The notes under the pieces are model-generated. The model saw only the letters and a program-made list of their open reading frames with translations. It searched no databases and was not told where the DNA came from. Position numbers and translations under genes: made by a program. From NCBI GenBank assembly GCA_002709915.1, contig PARF01000024.1:1-43895 (forward strand): DNA of 43,895 bases. Direction: 5' to 3'. Of the stretch, positions 17,433-25,278 are shown one piece after another. Source of the DNA: Roseibacillus sp. (GTDB lineage Bacteria > Verrucomicrobiota > Verrucomicrobiia > Verrucomicrobiales > Akkermansiaceae). Positions within the stretch are counted from its first letter, which is position 1; each line of letters starts with the position of its first letter.

Positions 17433-17758
17433 GGAGCCTCCTTTCCCTCTCCTCTCTCGTTAGCCATATCCTCAAGTTTTTTATCAATTTTTTTGATCAA
17501 CTCCCAGGGACAACGACCACGCTGGTATTTACGCCAGAGAACTTCACGCAGCGATTCCCACTCAGCCCTGTCGATTGGCCGATGCTCCTGCCATTCTTCA
17601 TCTCCTTTCAACTGGGAATGCAACTGCCACGTCGAGGAGTGATGGGAGGCGCGATAAAATCGCACTCCCTCATCTGTTCTTTCTCGCCATGAGTGTCGCT
17701 GCACGCCCTTCCCATACGGACAAGTTTCAAAATCCCAAGAACAAACACGATTTGACAT
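17429..17758 (-). CDS. Small conserved-looking hypothetical protein overlapping bioA
   Basis: The protein has 109 residues from ATG 17758. I do not recognise a family. The sequence is soluble and charged, rich in Trp, Arg and Glu, with three Cys (two near the N-terminus in CSWDFETCPYG, one in GRCPWEL) and a basic C-terminal helix (WELIKKIDKKLEDMANERGE). The codon pattern and the 4-bp TTGA overlap with bioA support it as a real, translationally coupled gene. The start is divergent from the CPBP protease gene with only about 31 bp between them, so both promoters must sit within or very near the coding ends. A role in biotin metabolism would be guilt by association only. Confidence 0.72.
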   Translation of the reverse strand: MSNRVCSWDFETCPYGKGVQRHSWRERTDEGVRFYRASHHSSTWQLHSQLKGDEEWQEHRPIDRAEWESLREVLWRKYQRGRCPWELIKKIDKKLEDMANERGEGKEAP

Positions 17759-17789
17759 TTTATCGGTGCGCCCTACAGATCGCCGAGGA

Positions 17790-18872
17790 ATGAGAATTAT
17801 CCGCAGTGACGCCTCCAAGCTCATGCTATATCTCGTTTCCTGCTTTCTTCTCGCGGCCCTGCTTACACCTTGGCTGTATAATGCCGGAACCCTGCTCGGC
17901 GAGATGACCGAGGAGAAAAGCTATAACCGAATAGTTGACTACGTTGGAGAGCATGCGAGGCGCGCAGAGCTACCGAAATACTTCAAACGCTGCCTTCTCA
18001 TCGCGTCTCTTCTCCTGTTGCCCCCGCTGATTTTTGCGCTGCGACTACGCAATAACCCGGCACCTCTAAGTGAATCACCATGGGCGGCTTACCTTCCTTC
18101 CCACGTAGTAGCTCGCTCGGGAGGTCAACCGCTGTGTAATTCCCGGTGGGGGCCGCTGCAGCTTCTCGCCGGTTTCCTCCTTGCTGCTGGCCTTCTTTAT
18201 GGCACTGGATGGCTTCTGGTATCCATGGGATGGTTCTCCCTGAGGGACCCCGTGCCGTGGGACCTCGCATGGAAGAAAGCCCTCGGACCGTCTATCTCGG
18301 CCTCTCTGGTGGAAGAGATCATCTTCCGGGGCATTTTTCTAGGCATCTGTCTCCGCACTTTTCGACCCGCAACAGCCATCATCCTGGTCTCCCTTCTTTT
18401 TTCAGCGCTGCACTTTCTCCAACCTCCCAGCAATATTGCAGTATTTACCCAAGGGGAACCACTCGCGGAAGGTGCTGTCTACATCGACCCGGGAAATTCA
18501 TATTCCGGCTTTCAATTGCTTCAGGCTGTTTTGCAGCGATTCCAGAACTTTGAACTCGTGCTGTTTGAATTCATTTCCCTCACGGCGATCGGTCTTATTC
18601 TTGCCTACGCCCGCTATGCGACGGCTTCGCTCTGGCTGCCGATTGGCCTCCACACGGGCTGGATTTTCGCTTACGTCTCGTTCAAGAAAATCTCCCTTCG
18701 CCTCCCTCAGGCAGACGACTCTGTCTCCTATCTGGTAGGATCTAATCTCAAGGAAGGCCTCATTCCGATGGGGACTCTGGCCCTCACAGCCCTTCTGGTA
18801 TTTCTTTTTGTGAGGATCTTCCCGTCCCGAGGTATCACCCCTCTTCAGAAGGCTCTCGAAACAGATGACTGA
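17790..18872 (+). CDS. CPBP family intramembrane metalloprotease
   Basis: An integral membrane protein of 360 residues with about seven hydrophobic helices. The Abi/CPBP (CAAX protease and bacteriocin-processing) motifs are present: EEIIFRGIFLG near residue 174 (motif 1, EExxxR), LFSALHF near 205 (motif 2, FxxxH) and GLHTGWIFAY near 290 (motif 3 His). These glutamates and histidines form the catalytic centre of Rce1-type glutamate proteases. Substrates in bacteria are mostly unknown. A GTG start at 17766 would add 8 residues; ATG 17790 is chosen, although GAGG lies unusually close to it. The 3' end overlaps the ComF gene start by 8 bp, so the two are probably co-transcribed. Confidence 0.86.
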   Translation: MRIIRSDASKLMLYLVSCFLLAALLTPWLYNAGTLLGEMTEEKSYNRIVDYVGEHARRAELPKYFKRCLLIASLLLLPPLIFALRLRNNPAPLSESPWAAYLPSHVVARSGGQPLCNSRWGPLQLLAGFLLAAGLLYGTGWLLVSMGWFSLRDPVPWDLAWKKALGPSISASLVEEIIFRGIFLGICLRTFRPATAIILVSLLFSALHFLQPPSNIAVFTQGEPLAEGAVYIDPGNSYSGFQLLQAVLQRFQNFELVLFEFISLTAIGLILAYARYATASLWLPIGLHTGWIFAYVSFKKISLRLPQADDSVSYLVGSNLKEGLIPMGTLALTALLVFLFVRIFPSRGITPLQKALETDD

Positions 18873-19673
18873 GAGGGAATGTCATCCTGAACGGCCGGGT
18901 CTATCCGTGTCCGGCAACGTGCTCTCTGGATCGAATTCTCTACGAAAGCTTCTGGTGCGGTGGATGGACTTCCTCTATCCTCCTTCCTGCTCATTGTGCC
19001 GTGTCCCATTGCAGAACGGGCGCTACCTCTGTCAGTCATGCGGCGCAGGACTTCCACGGATTGAACAACCCTACTGCATGAAATGCGGCGAGAATATCGT
19101 GGGCCATGTCCCTGAAGATGTTCTGTGTAGCCATTGCCGGGGGGCGAATTATTTTTTCGATTTCGCACGATCTGTCACCAGCGCTCAGGGCCCGGTCAAC
19201 GAAATCATGCATGCCTACAAGTACGGCAGGCAAATCCATCTCCATCGCGAACTCGCCCTTCTCATGGAAGAACTTTGGAAGGATCCGCGCCTCGCGGTCC
19301 AAAAAAACCGCCCTGGGTCGTTGTTCCCGTACCCCTGCACTGGAAAAGGGAAAGGTGGCGATGGTTTAATCAATCGTACGAAATCGCAAAAACGCTGGCT
19401 CGGCAATGCAACCTCAGCTGCCAAAGAGCGCTGAGAAGAACTCGAAATACCAGCCAACAAGCTCTTCTGGACCGTGGACACCGCCTCGCAAATCTCCAAG
19501 GCGCATTTCAACTAAGCCCACGGGAACGACGCCTCGAAACCACGCGGAATAAACCCGTTCTTCTGATTGATGACGTATTCACAACAGGCTCAACGGCAGA
19601 GGAATGTGCCCGGGTTTTAAGGCAGGAAGGGGGTGCCGAAAAGGTGGTTGTCCTGACTGTTTTGCGAGGATAA
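18865..19673 (+). pseudogene. comF: ComF family phosphoribosyltransferase-like protein, interrupted by a -1 frameshift
   Basis: ComF proteins support DNA uptake or recombination in competent bacteria. They have N-terminal zinc-finger cysteines and a C-terminal PRTase domain. The first frame (18865 to about 19307) supplies CSLC, CQSC, CMKC and CSHC motifs and the NEIMHAYKYGRQIHLHREL segment. The remaining PRTase part, with WVVVPVPLHWKRERWRWFNQ and the PRPP-binding VLLIDDVFTTGSTAEE, continues only in the -1 frame to 19673. The switch falls at a run of seven A (19301-19307), where the first frame reads A-AAA-AAC. Together they make about 269 residues, a normal ComF length. The gene may be inactivated by loss of one A, mis-sequenced, or read by slippage. 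Left unshifted, the first frame ends at 19434. Confidence 0.82.
19302..19308 (+). other. Candidate -1 slippery heptamer A AAA AAC in comF
   Basis: In the upstream reading frame the codons are CAA AAA AAC, so bases 19302-19308 form A_AAA_AAC, a classical tandem-slippage heptamer. Shifting by -1 here joins the two halves of ComF. No clear downstream pseudoknot or upstream Shine-Dalgarno stimulator was recognised, so a plain homopolymer indel is at least as likely. Confidence 0.35.
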
Positions 19674-19771
19674 TATCTCCATTCAACACGAAAGTCTTTC
19701 TAAGCGCCTACCAATCCCAGCGAAGATCATCAGGCCCTTCGCACGTCCTCTCAACCAACGCGCTCTGAGCC

Positions 19772-20611
19772 ATGGGTATCTTTAACAAGCCTAAACTCCG
19801 TAGCGGCAACAAAAAGAAGGATACAGTTCCAGATGACCTCTGGACCAAGTGTCCCGACTGCGGGGAGCTGATTCACACCCTTGATCTCAAACAGAGCTAC
19901 CAAGTCTGCCTCCATTGTAATCATCACTTCCTGATGAGCGCACAGGACCGCATCAACCTGCTGGCAGACCCGGACAGCTTCGTGGAGACCGAAACGTCCC
20001 TCGAGTCCACTAATCCTCTAAGGTTCGACAAATACCCCGATAAGATTGCCACTCTAAAGCAGAAGACGGGGATGAATGACGCCGTGGTCACGGGGCGTGT
20101 CAATATCGGACGGCACCCTGCGGCTCTGGCCGTCATGGATTTCCGATTTTTTGCTGGGTCAATGGGTTCTGTAGTAGGGGAGAAGATCACCCGTGCGGTC
20201 GAGATGGCGACAAATGAGCAACGTGCCCTGATTATCCTTTCGTCGTCCTCCGGTGCGCGCATGCAGGAGGGCATGCTCTCTCTCCTGCAGATGGCAAAAA
20301 CCTGTGGAGCCATCGCCAGACACAATAATGCCGGTCTACCCTTTATTTCCGTATTAACTCATCCCACCACCGGAGGGGTAACTGCCTCCTTTGCCACGAT
20401 CGGCGACGTCAACCTCGCGGAACCGAGGTGCATGATAGGGTTCGCCGGGCCTCGCGTGGTGAAAGAGACGACGCATCAGGACCTTCCCGCAGGATTTCAA
20501 ACGGCTGAATTCATGCTGGAACATGGCCTTATCGACTCGATCGTGGAGCGCCGCTTCCTGCGGGAACGGATTATACAGTTACTGGGTTACATGATGCCCG
20601 GAAAGGAGTAG
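19772..20611 (+). CDS. accD: Acetyl-CoA carboxylase carboxyltransferase subunit beta
   Basis: The beta subunit of the carboxyltransferase half of acetyl-CoA carboxylase; with AccA it transfers CO2 from carboxybiotin to acetyl-CoA to make malonyl-CoA for fatty acids. The protein has 279 residues, the standard size. A four-cysteine zinc ribbon is at Cys27/Cys30 (KCPDCGE) and Cys46/Cys49 (VCLHCNHHF). The crotonase-fold oxyanion region has SSSGARMQEGMLSLLQMAK and LTHPTTGGVTASFATIGD, and IGFAGPRVV is conserved. folC starts 10 bp after the stop, the widespread accD-folC arrangement. accA is not in the window. Confidence 0.97.
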   Translation: MGIFNKPKLRSGNKKKDTVPDDLWTKCPDCGELIHTLDLKQSYQVCLHCNHHFLMSAQDRINLLADPDSFVETETSLESTNPLRFDKYPDKIATLKQKTGMNDAVVTGRVNIGRHPAALAVMDFRFFAGSMGSVVGEKITRAVEMATNEQRALIILSSSSGARMQEGMLSLLQMAKTCGAIARHNNAGLPFISVLTHPTTGGVTASFATIGDVNLAEPRCMIGFAGPRVVKETTHQDLPAGFQTAEFMLEHGLIDSIVERRFLRERIIQLLGYMMPGKE

Positions 20612-20621
20612 AGAGCAGCCC

Positions 20622-21848
20622 GTGAACTACTCCGAGGCCCTCGATTGGCTATATTCGACCCAGCTTTTTGGGATAAAACTTGGATTGGAAGGACCTAGAC
20701 GACTACTGCGGGAGTATCTTGCCTTCCCCCCACGAAACACCAAGGTTATCCACGTAGCCGGGACCAACGGCAAAGGATCGACGTGTGCCTTCATTGATTC
20801 TGTGGCTCGCGCAACAGGTACCCGAACCGGCCTTTTCACCTCCCCACACCTGATTGAATACCCGGAGCGCATCCGTGTCTCAGGAATAAAGATCGAAAGA
20901 GATGAAGTTGCCCTGCATCTGTCCGCTCTTCGGGAAATGGTGACGCAATGGGACCCTCACCCAACATTTTTTGAAATCAGTCTCGCGCTTGGTATGAAAT
21001 ACTTTTCGGAGCGCCAATGCGAACTGGTTATTCTGGAGACCGGGATGGGGGGCCGAATGGATGCGACCTCAGCGATCCCTGCAGATGTTGCAGTTCTCAC
21101 TCCGATCGGAATGGACCATCAGGAGTGGCTCGGAGAAACCCTGACAGATATCGCTACCGAAAAAGCTGCAATCATCGTTCCCGGTAAAAACGTGATCTCT
21201 TCCAACCAGTTACCAGAGGCGGATGCTATCATCAGGCAGGTCGCGAATGAACGCAGGGCCCCTCTTACATTCGCCGGGGAGCCCTTGGAAGGCTATGCTC
21301 TGGGACTGACAGGTGCTCACCAGCAGGAGAATGCGGCTCTGGCTGTAGAGGCCCTGCACGCCGCCGGAATCACGCTCAACTATGAAACAGTAAAAGCTGG
21401 CCTGAGTTCGACCCAGTGGCCGGGCCGGTTTGAAAGAGTTGATTTCTCAGCGAGAAAAGATGCATCCGCTACCATTCTTGACATTGCGCACAACCCCGCT
21501 GCAGCCAGAGCGTTGACGGCAACCTGGCGGAGTGAGTTCGGAAACACCAAGGCCAACCTCATCTTCGGAGCAGTTGAAGCAAAAGATATCGAGGGCATGC
21601 TCGACGCACTGGTTCCTATCGCAGGCCATCTACACCTCGTTCCCGTGAATTCTCCCCGGGCCCTCGCCCCGGAGAAACTCGTCGCATTTCTTTCCGAAAA
21701 AGCACCGGCTTTCACTATTCACTCTACCCTTGAATCGGCTCTCGAAAGCCCCAGTAGCCTACCCTCTCTCATTACTGGTTCAGCCTTTCTCATCGGAGAG
21801 ATAAAGGCTCTGCATGAACGCGCCGCTCACAGAGTGACAACGCAGTGA
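20622..21848 (+). CDS. folC: Bifunctional folylpolyglutamate synthase/dihydrofolate synthase
   Basis: A Mur-ligase-like ATP-dependent enzyme that joins dihydropteroate with glutamate and then adds further glutamates to folates. The protein has 408 residues. The P-loop VAGTNGKGST spans 46-54, TGLFTSPHLIEYPERIRV is the folate-binding omega-loop region, VILETGMGGRMDATSAI and IGMDHQEWLGETL carry metal-binding residues, and DIAHNPAAARAL marks the C-terminal domain. The start codon is GTG at 20622, ten bases after accD ends. No ATG upstream is in frame. Identification is secure; which activities dominate cannot be told. Confidence 0.96.
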   Translation: MNYSEALDWLYSTQLFGIKLGLEGPRRLLREYLAFPPRNTKVIHVAGTNGKGSTCAFIDSVARATGTRTGLFTSPHLIEYPERIRVSGIKIERDEVALHLSALREMVTQWDPHPTFFEISLALGMKYFSERQCELVILETGMGGRMDATSAIPADVAVLTPIGMDHQEWLGETLTDIATEKAAIIVPGKNVISSNQLPEADAIIRQVANERRAPLTFAGEPLEGYALGLTGAHQQENAALAVEALHAAGITLNYETVKAGLSSTQWPGRFERVDFSARKDASATILDIAHNPAAARALTATWRSEFGNTKANLIFGAVEAKDIEGMLDALVPIAGHLHLVPVNSPRALAPEKLVAFLSEKAPAFTIHSTLESALESPSSLPSLITGSAFLIGEIKALHERAAHRVTTQ

Positions 21849-21909
21849 CAGGCCCGACATTCCGATTCACAGCGCCGGTTCTCCCATATAAACCTTTCCT
21901 GGACGTCCC

Positions 21910-22908
21910 ATGCGTGAACCTATTCAGCTTGAAACCGAAAACGGGCTCTATCTTCCTGACCTCGAGCTGTTCCTTGATGTGCGTACACCGGCGGAAAACG
22001 GTTTTATCTCACACGCTCACGCTGATCACTTCGCGAGGCACGAGAATATTCTGTGCTCTGAGCCCACCGCTCGCATCTTGAAGGCGCGCTACAACGTAGC
22101 TGACGAGCGACTTCACCCCAGGCCTTTCCACGAACCTCTGGATGTTGGCCCATATCGGCTGCAACTATTACCCGCGGGGCATATTTACGGCTCGTCCATG
22201 CTTCATGTTACTCGGAAACTCGATGGAGAATCCCTCCTCTATACCGGCGACTTCAAGGTGCAACCGAGTCTCACTGCCGAGGTTCCCGTGTTCCGTCAGG
22301 CCGATACTCTTGTCATGGAAACAACCTTTGGCACTCCCCAGTGGACCTTTCCCAGTAGAAATGAGATTACCGGTACGATCCTCAATTTTGTCAATGAGTG
22401 CCTTGGAGAAGAACTCTCTCCGGTCCTTTTCGCTTATTCACTCGGAAAGGCTCAGGAAGCTCATGCCATTCTCACCGGTGCCGGCATCTCTACAGTTTCT
22501 CATCCCGCAGTGGCAAAAATGACAACCGCCTGTCGTAACGCGGGGTGTCCGTTATCTACTCCTCTCATCTTCGAAGATACTATTCCTCCGAACCACGTAT
22601 TAATCTGCCCGCCCAAGGTAGTGCGCTCCGAGCAATTCCGATCGATTCCCAATTTAAGGACAGCGATGCTCTCCGGATGGGCGCTGAAGAAGAGCGCTAC
22701 CTACCGCTTTGGTGTAGATGCCGCATTCCCGCTCTCCGATCACGCTGACTTTCCAGGCCTCCTCGAGGCGGTTCAGCGGGTAAACCCGAAGCGAGTCATT
22801 ACGGTCCACGGTTATACACGGGAATTCGCTGCCGAACTCCGCAGGCGAAATTATGAGGCCAGGTCTGCGTCGGGGGGGGACCAGCTGGAGTTTGATCTGC
22901 CCCGCTAG
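21910..22908 (+). CDS. Metallo-beta-lactamase-fold exonuclease-like protein (DNA-ligase-associated/CPSF type)
   Basis: The protein has 332 residues with a metallo-beta-lactamase core. The zinc motif HAHADH covers His35, His37, Asp39 and His40. Downstream ligands are in GHIYGSSMLHV, YTGDFKVQP and SDHADFPGLLEAV, and VITVHGY is near the C-terminus. This matches the group formerly called mRNA 3'-end processing factor-like or DNA ligase-associated exonuclease. Those genes usually neighbour an ATP-dependent DNA ligase and an Lhr helicase in a repair operon. Neither partner is present here; instead it follows folC by 61 bp. Nuclease activity on DNA or RNA is plausible from the fold but the substrate is unknown. 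Confidence 0.82.
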   Translation: MREPIQLETENGLYLPDLELFLDVRTPAENGFISHAHADHFARHENILCSEPTARILKARYNVADERLHPRPFHEPLDVGPYRLQLLPAGHIYGSSMLHVTRKLDGESLLYTGDFKVQPSLTAEVPVFRQADTLVMETTFGTPQWTFPSRNEITGTILNFVNECLGEELSPVLFAYSLGKAQEAHAILTGAGISTVSHPAVAKMTTACRNAGCPLSTPLIFEDTIPPNHVLICPPKVVRSEQFRSIPNLRTAMLSGWALKKSATYRFGVDAAFPLSDHADFPGLLEAVQRVNPKRVITVHGYTREFAAELRRRNYEARSASGGDQLEFDLPR

Positions 22909-22926
22909 GCAAACGCCCCTCCCGGC

Positions 22927-23115
22927 TCAGGGTAGATCCGATGGGGCCTCTGAAGAGGTTGCGGGACTTCGCACCTCCGGAGGCCAGAACAAACCCCGCC
23001 CCGCCGTGAAGCCTATCAGAAGGCCAGTTAAGACGCCTGCCAAGACTATCCAGAGAGAATACCGCGGTGCCATAGTCAGGATGAAATCGTAAGGTTCTGG
23101 CCCTGAAAAGGGCAT
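22927..23115 (-). CDS. Possible 62-residue single-pass membrane protein downstream of cysQ
   Basis: An open frame begins 21 bp after the cysQ stop on the same strand. It has a short polar start, one hydrophobic helix (LWIVLAGVLTGLLIGFTAG, about 21-39) and a Pro/Ser-rich tail. AGG about 9 bases before ATG 23115 could be a ribosome site; an internal ATG at 23073 would give 48 residues beginning MAPRYSLW. Its helix and the polar tail look like a genuine small membrane protein rather than noise. It ends 18 bp from the convergent MBL gene. I recognise no family. Confidence 0.45.
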   Translation of the reverse strand: MPFSGPEPYDFILTMAPRYSLWIVLAGVLTGLLIGFTAGRGLFWPPEVRSPATSSEAPSDLP

Positions 23116-23136
23116 ACTTAGGGCCTGCCGCCTGCC

Positions 23137-23922
23137 CTATTCAACGATGAAAAATGGATTGAGGAGTTCCGGTTTGTTATAGCTCAGAGGCTCCCGGGTT
23201 ACCATGTCGAGCACCTGCTTCCCGGCCGCACTGACAACCGCGTGGGCGGCGCATGTGTCCCATTCCATGGTAGGTCCAAACCGGGGGTAGACATCCGCCG
23301 ACGCCTCTGCCACCAGGCAAAGCTTTAAGGAGCTGCCAGCGGAGAGGAAGTCCACCTCTTTACCTCTCCTTTCAATGTCCTCGACAAAGGCTGTCACCTC
23401 CGGACCCGAGTGTGAACGACTGGCAACGACCTTGATCTTGGTGAGCTCCATATAATGCGCCCCTCCCTTAATCTCCCTGGGCATACTATTTCCTGATAGT
23501 TTCCAAGCCCCCGAACTCTCCACACCAAGATACACGATATCATTAACCGGGTGATAGACCACTCCAACCACTGGCCTGCCATGCTCAACCAATGCAATGT
23601 TGACCGTGAATTCGCCGTTCCTCTTTATGAATTCCTTTGTTCCATCCAGAGGGTCCACCAGCCAGAATCTTTCCCAACTCCTTCTCTCACTATAAGGAAC
23701 CTGCTGATTCTCCTCTGATATCACGGGCACCCCCGGATACTCTCTTTCCAGAAAGGCCATAATCGCCTGATTGGATTTCTTGTCGGCCTCCGTGAGAGGC
23801 GAATCGTCTCCCTTGTATTCTATCTCGAATTCGCGCCCGTAGACCTCAAGAATTCTCGCACCAGCCAGACGAGCTGCCCCAAGCAGCCCTCCTATTTCAA
23901 TCCCGTGAGCGTTATTAATCAC
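23137..23922 (-). CDS. cysQ: 3'(2'),5'-bisphosphate nucleotidase (inositol monophosphatase family)
   Basis: It removes the 3' phosphate from PAP and PAPS, recycling the by-product of sulfate activation; related enzymes also act on inositol phosphates. The protein has 261 residues. DDSPLTEADKKSN binds metal 1, VISEEN (Glu70/Glu71) and WLVDPLDGTKEFIKRNGEF (Asp90, Asp93) are the Li-sensitive phosphatase signature, and EWDTCAAHAVV is the C-terminal W-D signature. The WLVDPLDGTKEF version is typical of CysQ rather than SuhB. The start codon is GTG (23922). It lies 47 bp after the aminotransferase gene on the same strand. Sulfate activation genes are not in the window. Confidence 0.92.
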   Translation of the reverse strand: MINNAHGIEIGGLLGAARLAGARILEVYGREFEIEYKGDDSPLTEADKKSNQAIMAFLEREYPGVPVISEENQQVPYSERRSWERFWLVDPLDGTKEFIKRNGEFTVNIALVEHGRPVVGVVYHPVNDIVYLGVESSGAWKLSGNSMPREIKGGAHYMELTKIKVVASRSHSGPEVTAFVEDIERRGKEVDFLSAGSSLKLCLVAEASADVYPRFGPTMEWDTCAAHAVVSAAGKQVLDMVTREPLSYNKPELLNPFFIVE

Positions 23923-23969
23923 GGTTTGCCTGATGTCACACGTTCTCAGGTTCCAGGTATTAAGCTTCC

Positions 23970-25142
23970 CTAGTGCGCGCGACAGAATTCCTCGAAGCGG
24001 GTAATGCCCTCATTGAGAACGTCGAGAGTGGTGCAGTAACTCAAGCGCAGGGAGGAATCATGCCCGAAGGCTATCCCAGGGACCGCTGCAACCTTGTAGC
24101 GGGTCAACAGCTTATCGCAAAGATTCTGGGATTTCAGCCCCAGAGGCTCACAATTGACAAAGAAATAGAAAGCCCCCCCCGGGTCCTGCACGCTGATATT
24201 AGGAATGGCGCTGAGGCGAGCCTGAACAAATTGTCGGCGGACATCATACTCATTCCTCATGTCCTCGACGAAGTCCTGAGAGCCCCCAAGGGCAGCGACC
24301 GCTCCGTATTGAGCAAAGGTAGTCGCGTTGGACGTAGTATGGCTCTGGATTTTTGCGATAGCCGCCGCCATCTCTGGAGGAGCCGCAGTATAACCGATCC
24401 TCCATCCAGTCATTGAATACGCCTTAGCAAACCCATGACAGACCACCGTGAGACCCTTCAACTCCTCGCTGATCGAGGCGATGCTGACATGCTTATGGTT
24501 TCCATAGATAAGCTTCTCGTAAATTTCATCTGAGAGGATTATGATATCCTCGTAGGAGGCCACCTCTCCAATCGCCCGCAACTCCTCTTCGGAGTAAACT
24601 GCTCCAGTTGGATTCCCGGGAGAGTTGATGATCACCATCTTGGTTTTAGGAGTCATCGCCTCCTCGAACTGCTCCGCAGTCATCTTCCATCCATTCTCCT
24701 CGCTGGTCTCCACGATCACTGGCTCAGCTCCACATAGCCGCACCATCTCAGGATAACTCACCCAGTATGGCGCTGGGATAATCACCTCATCCCCTTCATC
24801 GCACATTGCCATGATGGCGTTCATGCACGCCTGTTTGCCCCCGGAGGTAACACATATCTGCTTCGGGTCGTAGGTAAGACCGTTGTCTTCACGAAGTTTA
24901 TTCGCAATGCCTTCGCGCAGCTCCGGAATTCCAGCAGCAGGAGTGTATTTGGTTTTTCCGTCCTGAAGGGCCTTTATCGCTGCCGCCTTGATATGATCAG
25001 GGGTATCGATTTCAGGCTCACCTCCAGCCAGACCGTAGACCTCATCTCCCTGGGCGCGTAACGCCTTAGCCTGATTGGTAACAGCAAGGGTGAGAGAGGG
25101 AGTAACCCCTTGGACACGGGAAGAAAGCGAGTCTGGATCCAT
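23970..25142 (-). CDS. aspC: Pyridoxal-phosphate aminotransferase, aspartate aminotransferase type (class I, subgroup Ib)
   Basis: It exchanges amino groups between aspartate and 2-oxoglutarate; relatives in this subgroup may also use prephenate or other acids. The protein has 390 residues. The N-terminal LAGGEPEIDTPDHIKAAA replaces the small-domain helix typical of subgroup Ib, TSGGKQACMNAI is the PLP phosphate loop, NSPGNPTG the substrate region, LSDEIYEKLIYG the ring-stacking Asp/Tyr, and Lys240 in FAKAYSMTGWRIGY the Schiff base. It is 136 bp downstream of the coiled-coil gene, in the same direction, with short GC-rich hairpins between (for example arms at 25206-25212 and 25219-25225). Gene symbol is by family, not proven function. 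Confidence 0.92.
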   Translation of the reverse strand: MDPDSLSSRVQGVTPSLTLAVTNQAKALRAQGDEVYGLAGGEPEIDTPDHIKAAAIKALQDGKTKYTPAAGIPELREGIANKLREDNGLTYDPKQICVTSGGKQACMNAIMAMCDEGDEVIIPAPYWVSYPEMVRLCGAEPVIVETSEENGWKMTAEQFEEAMTPKTKMVIINSPGNPTGAVYSEEELRAIGEVASYEDIIILSDEIYEKLIYGNHKHVSIASISEELKGLTVVCHGFAKAYSMTGWRIGYTAAPPEMAAAIAKIQSHTTSNATTFAQYGAVAALGGSQDFVEDMRNEYDVRRQFVQARLSAIPNISVQDPGGAFYFFVNCEPLGLKSQNLCDKLLTRYKVAAVPGIAFGHDSSLRLSYCTTLDVLNEGITRFEEFCRAH

Positions 25143-25278
25143 CGGTAAGATTAGTTGTGAATGCCGCCCAAAGAGGCGGAGTCACGGACGCTGGGCGAAC
25201 ACACTCTCCTCCAGAGCGGGAGGAGTTGATAGCGCTGCTCCTCAAGGATGCAAGCGGAATTCGGTAATTAGGTCGTAT

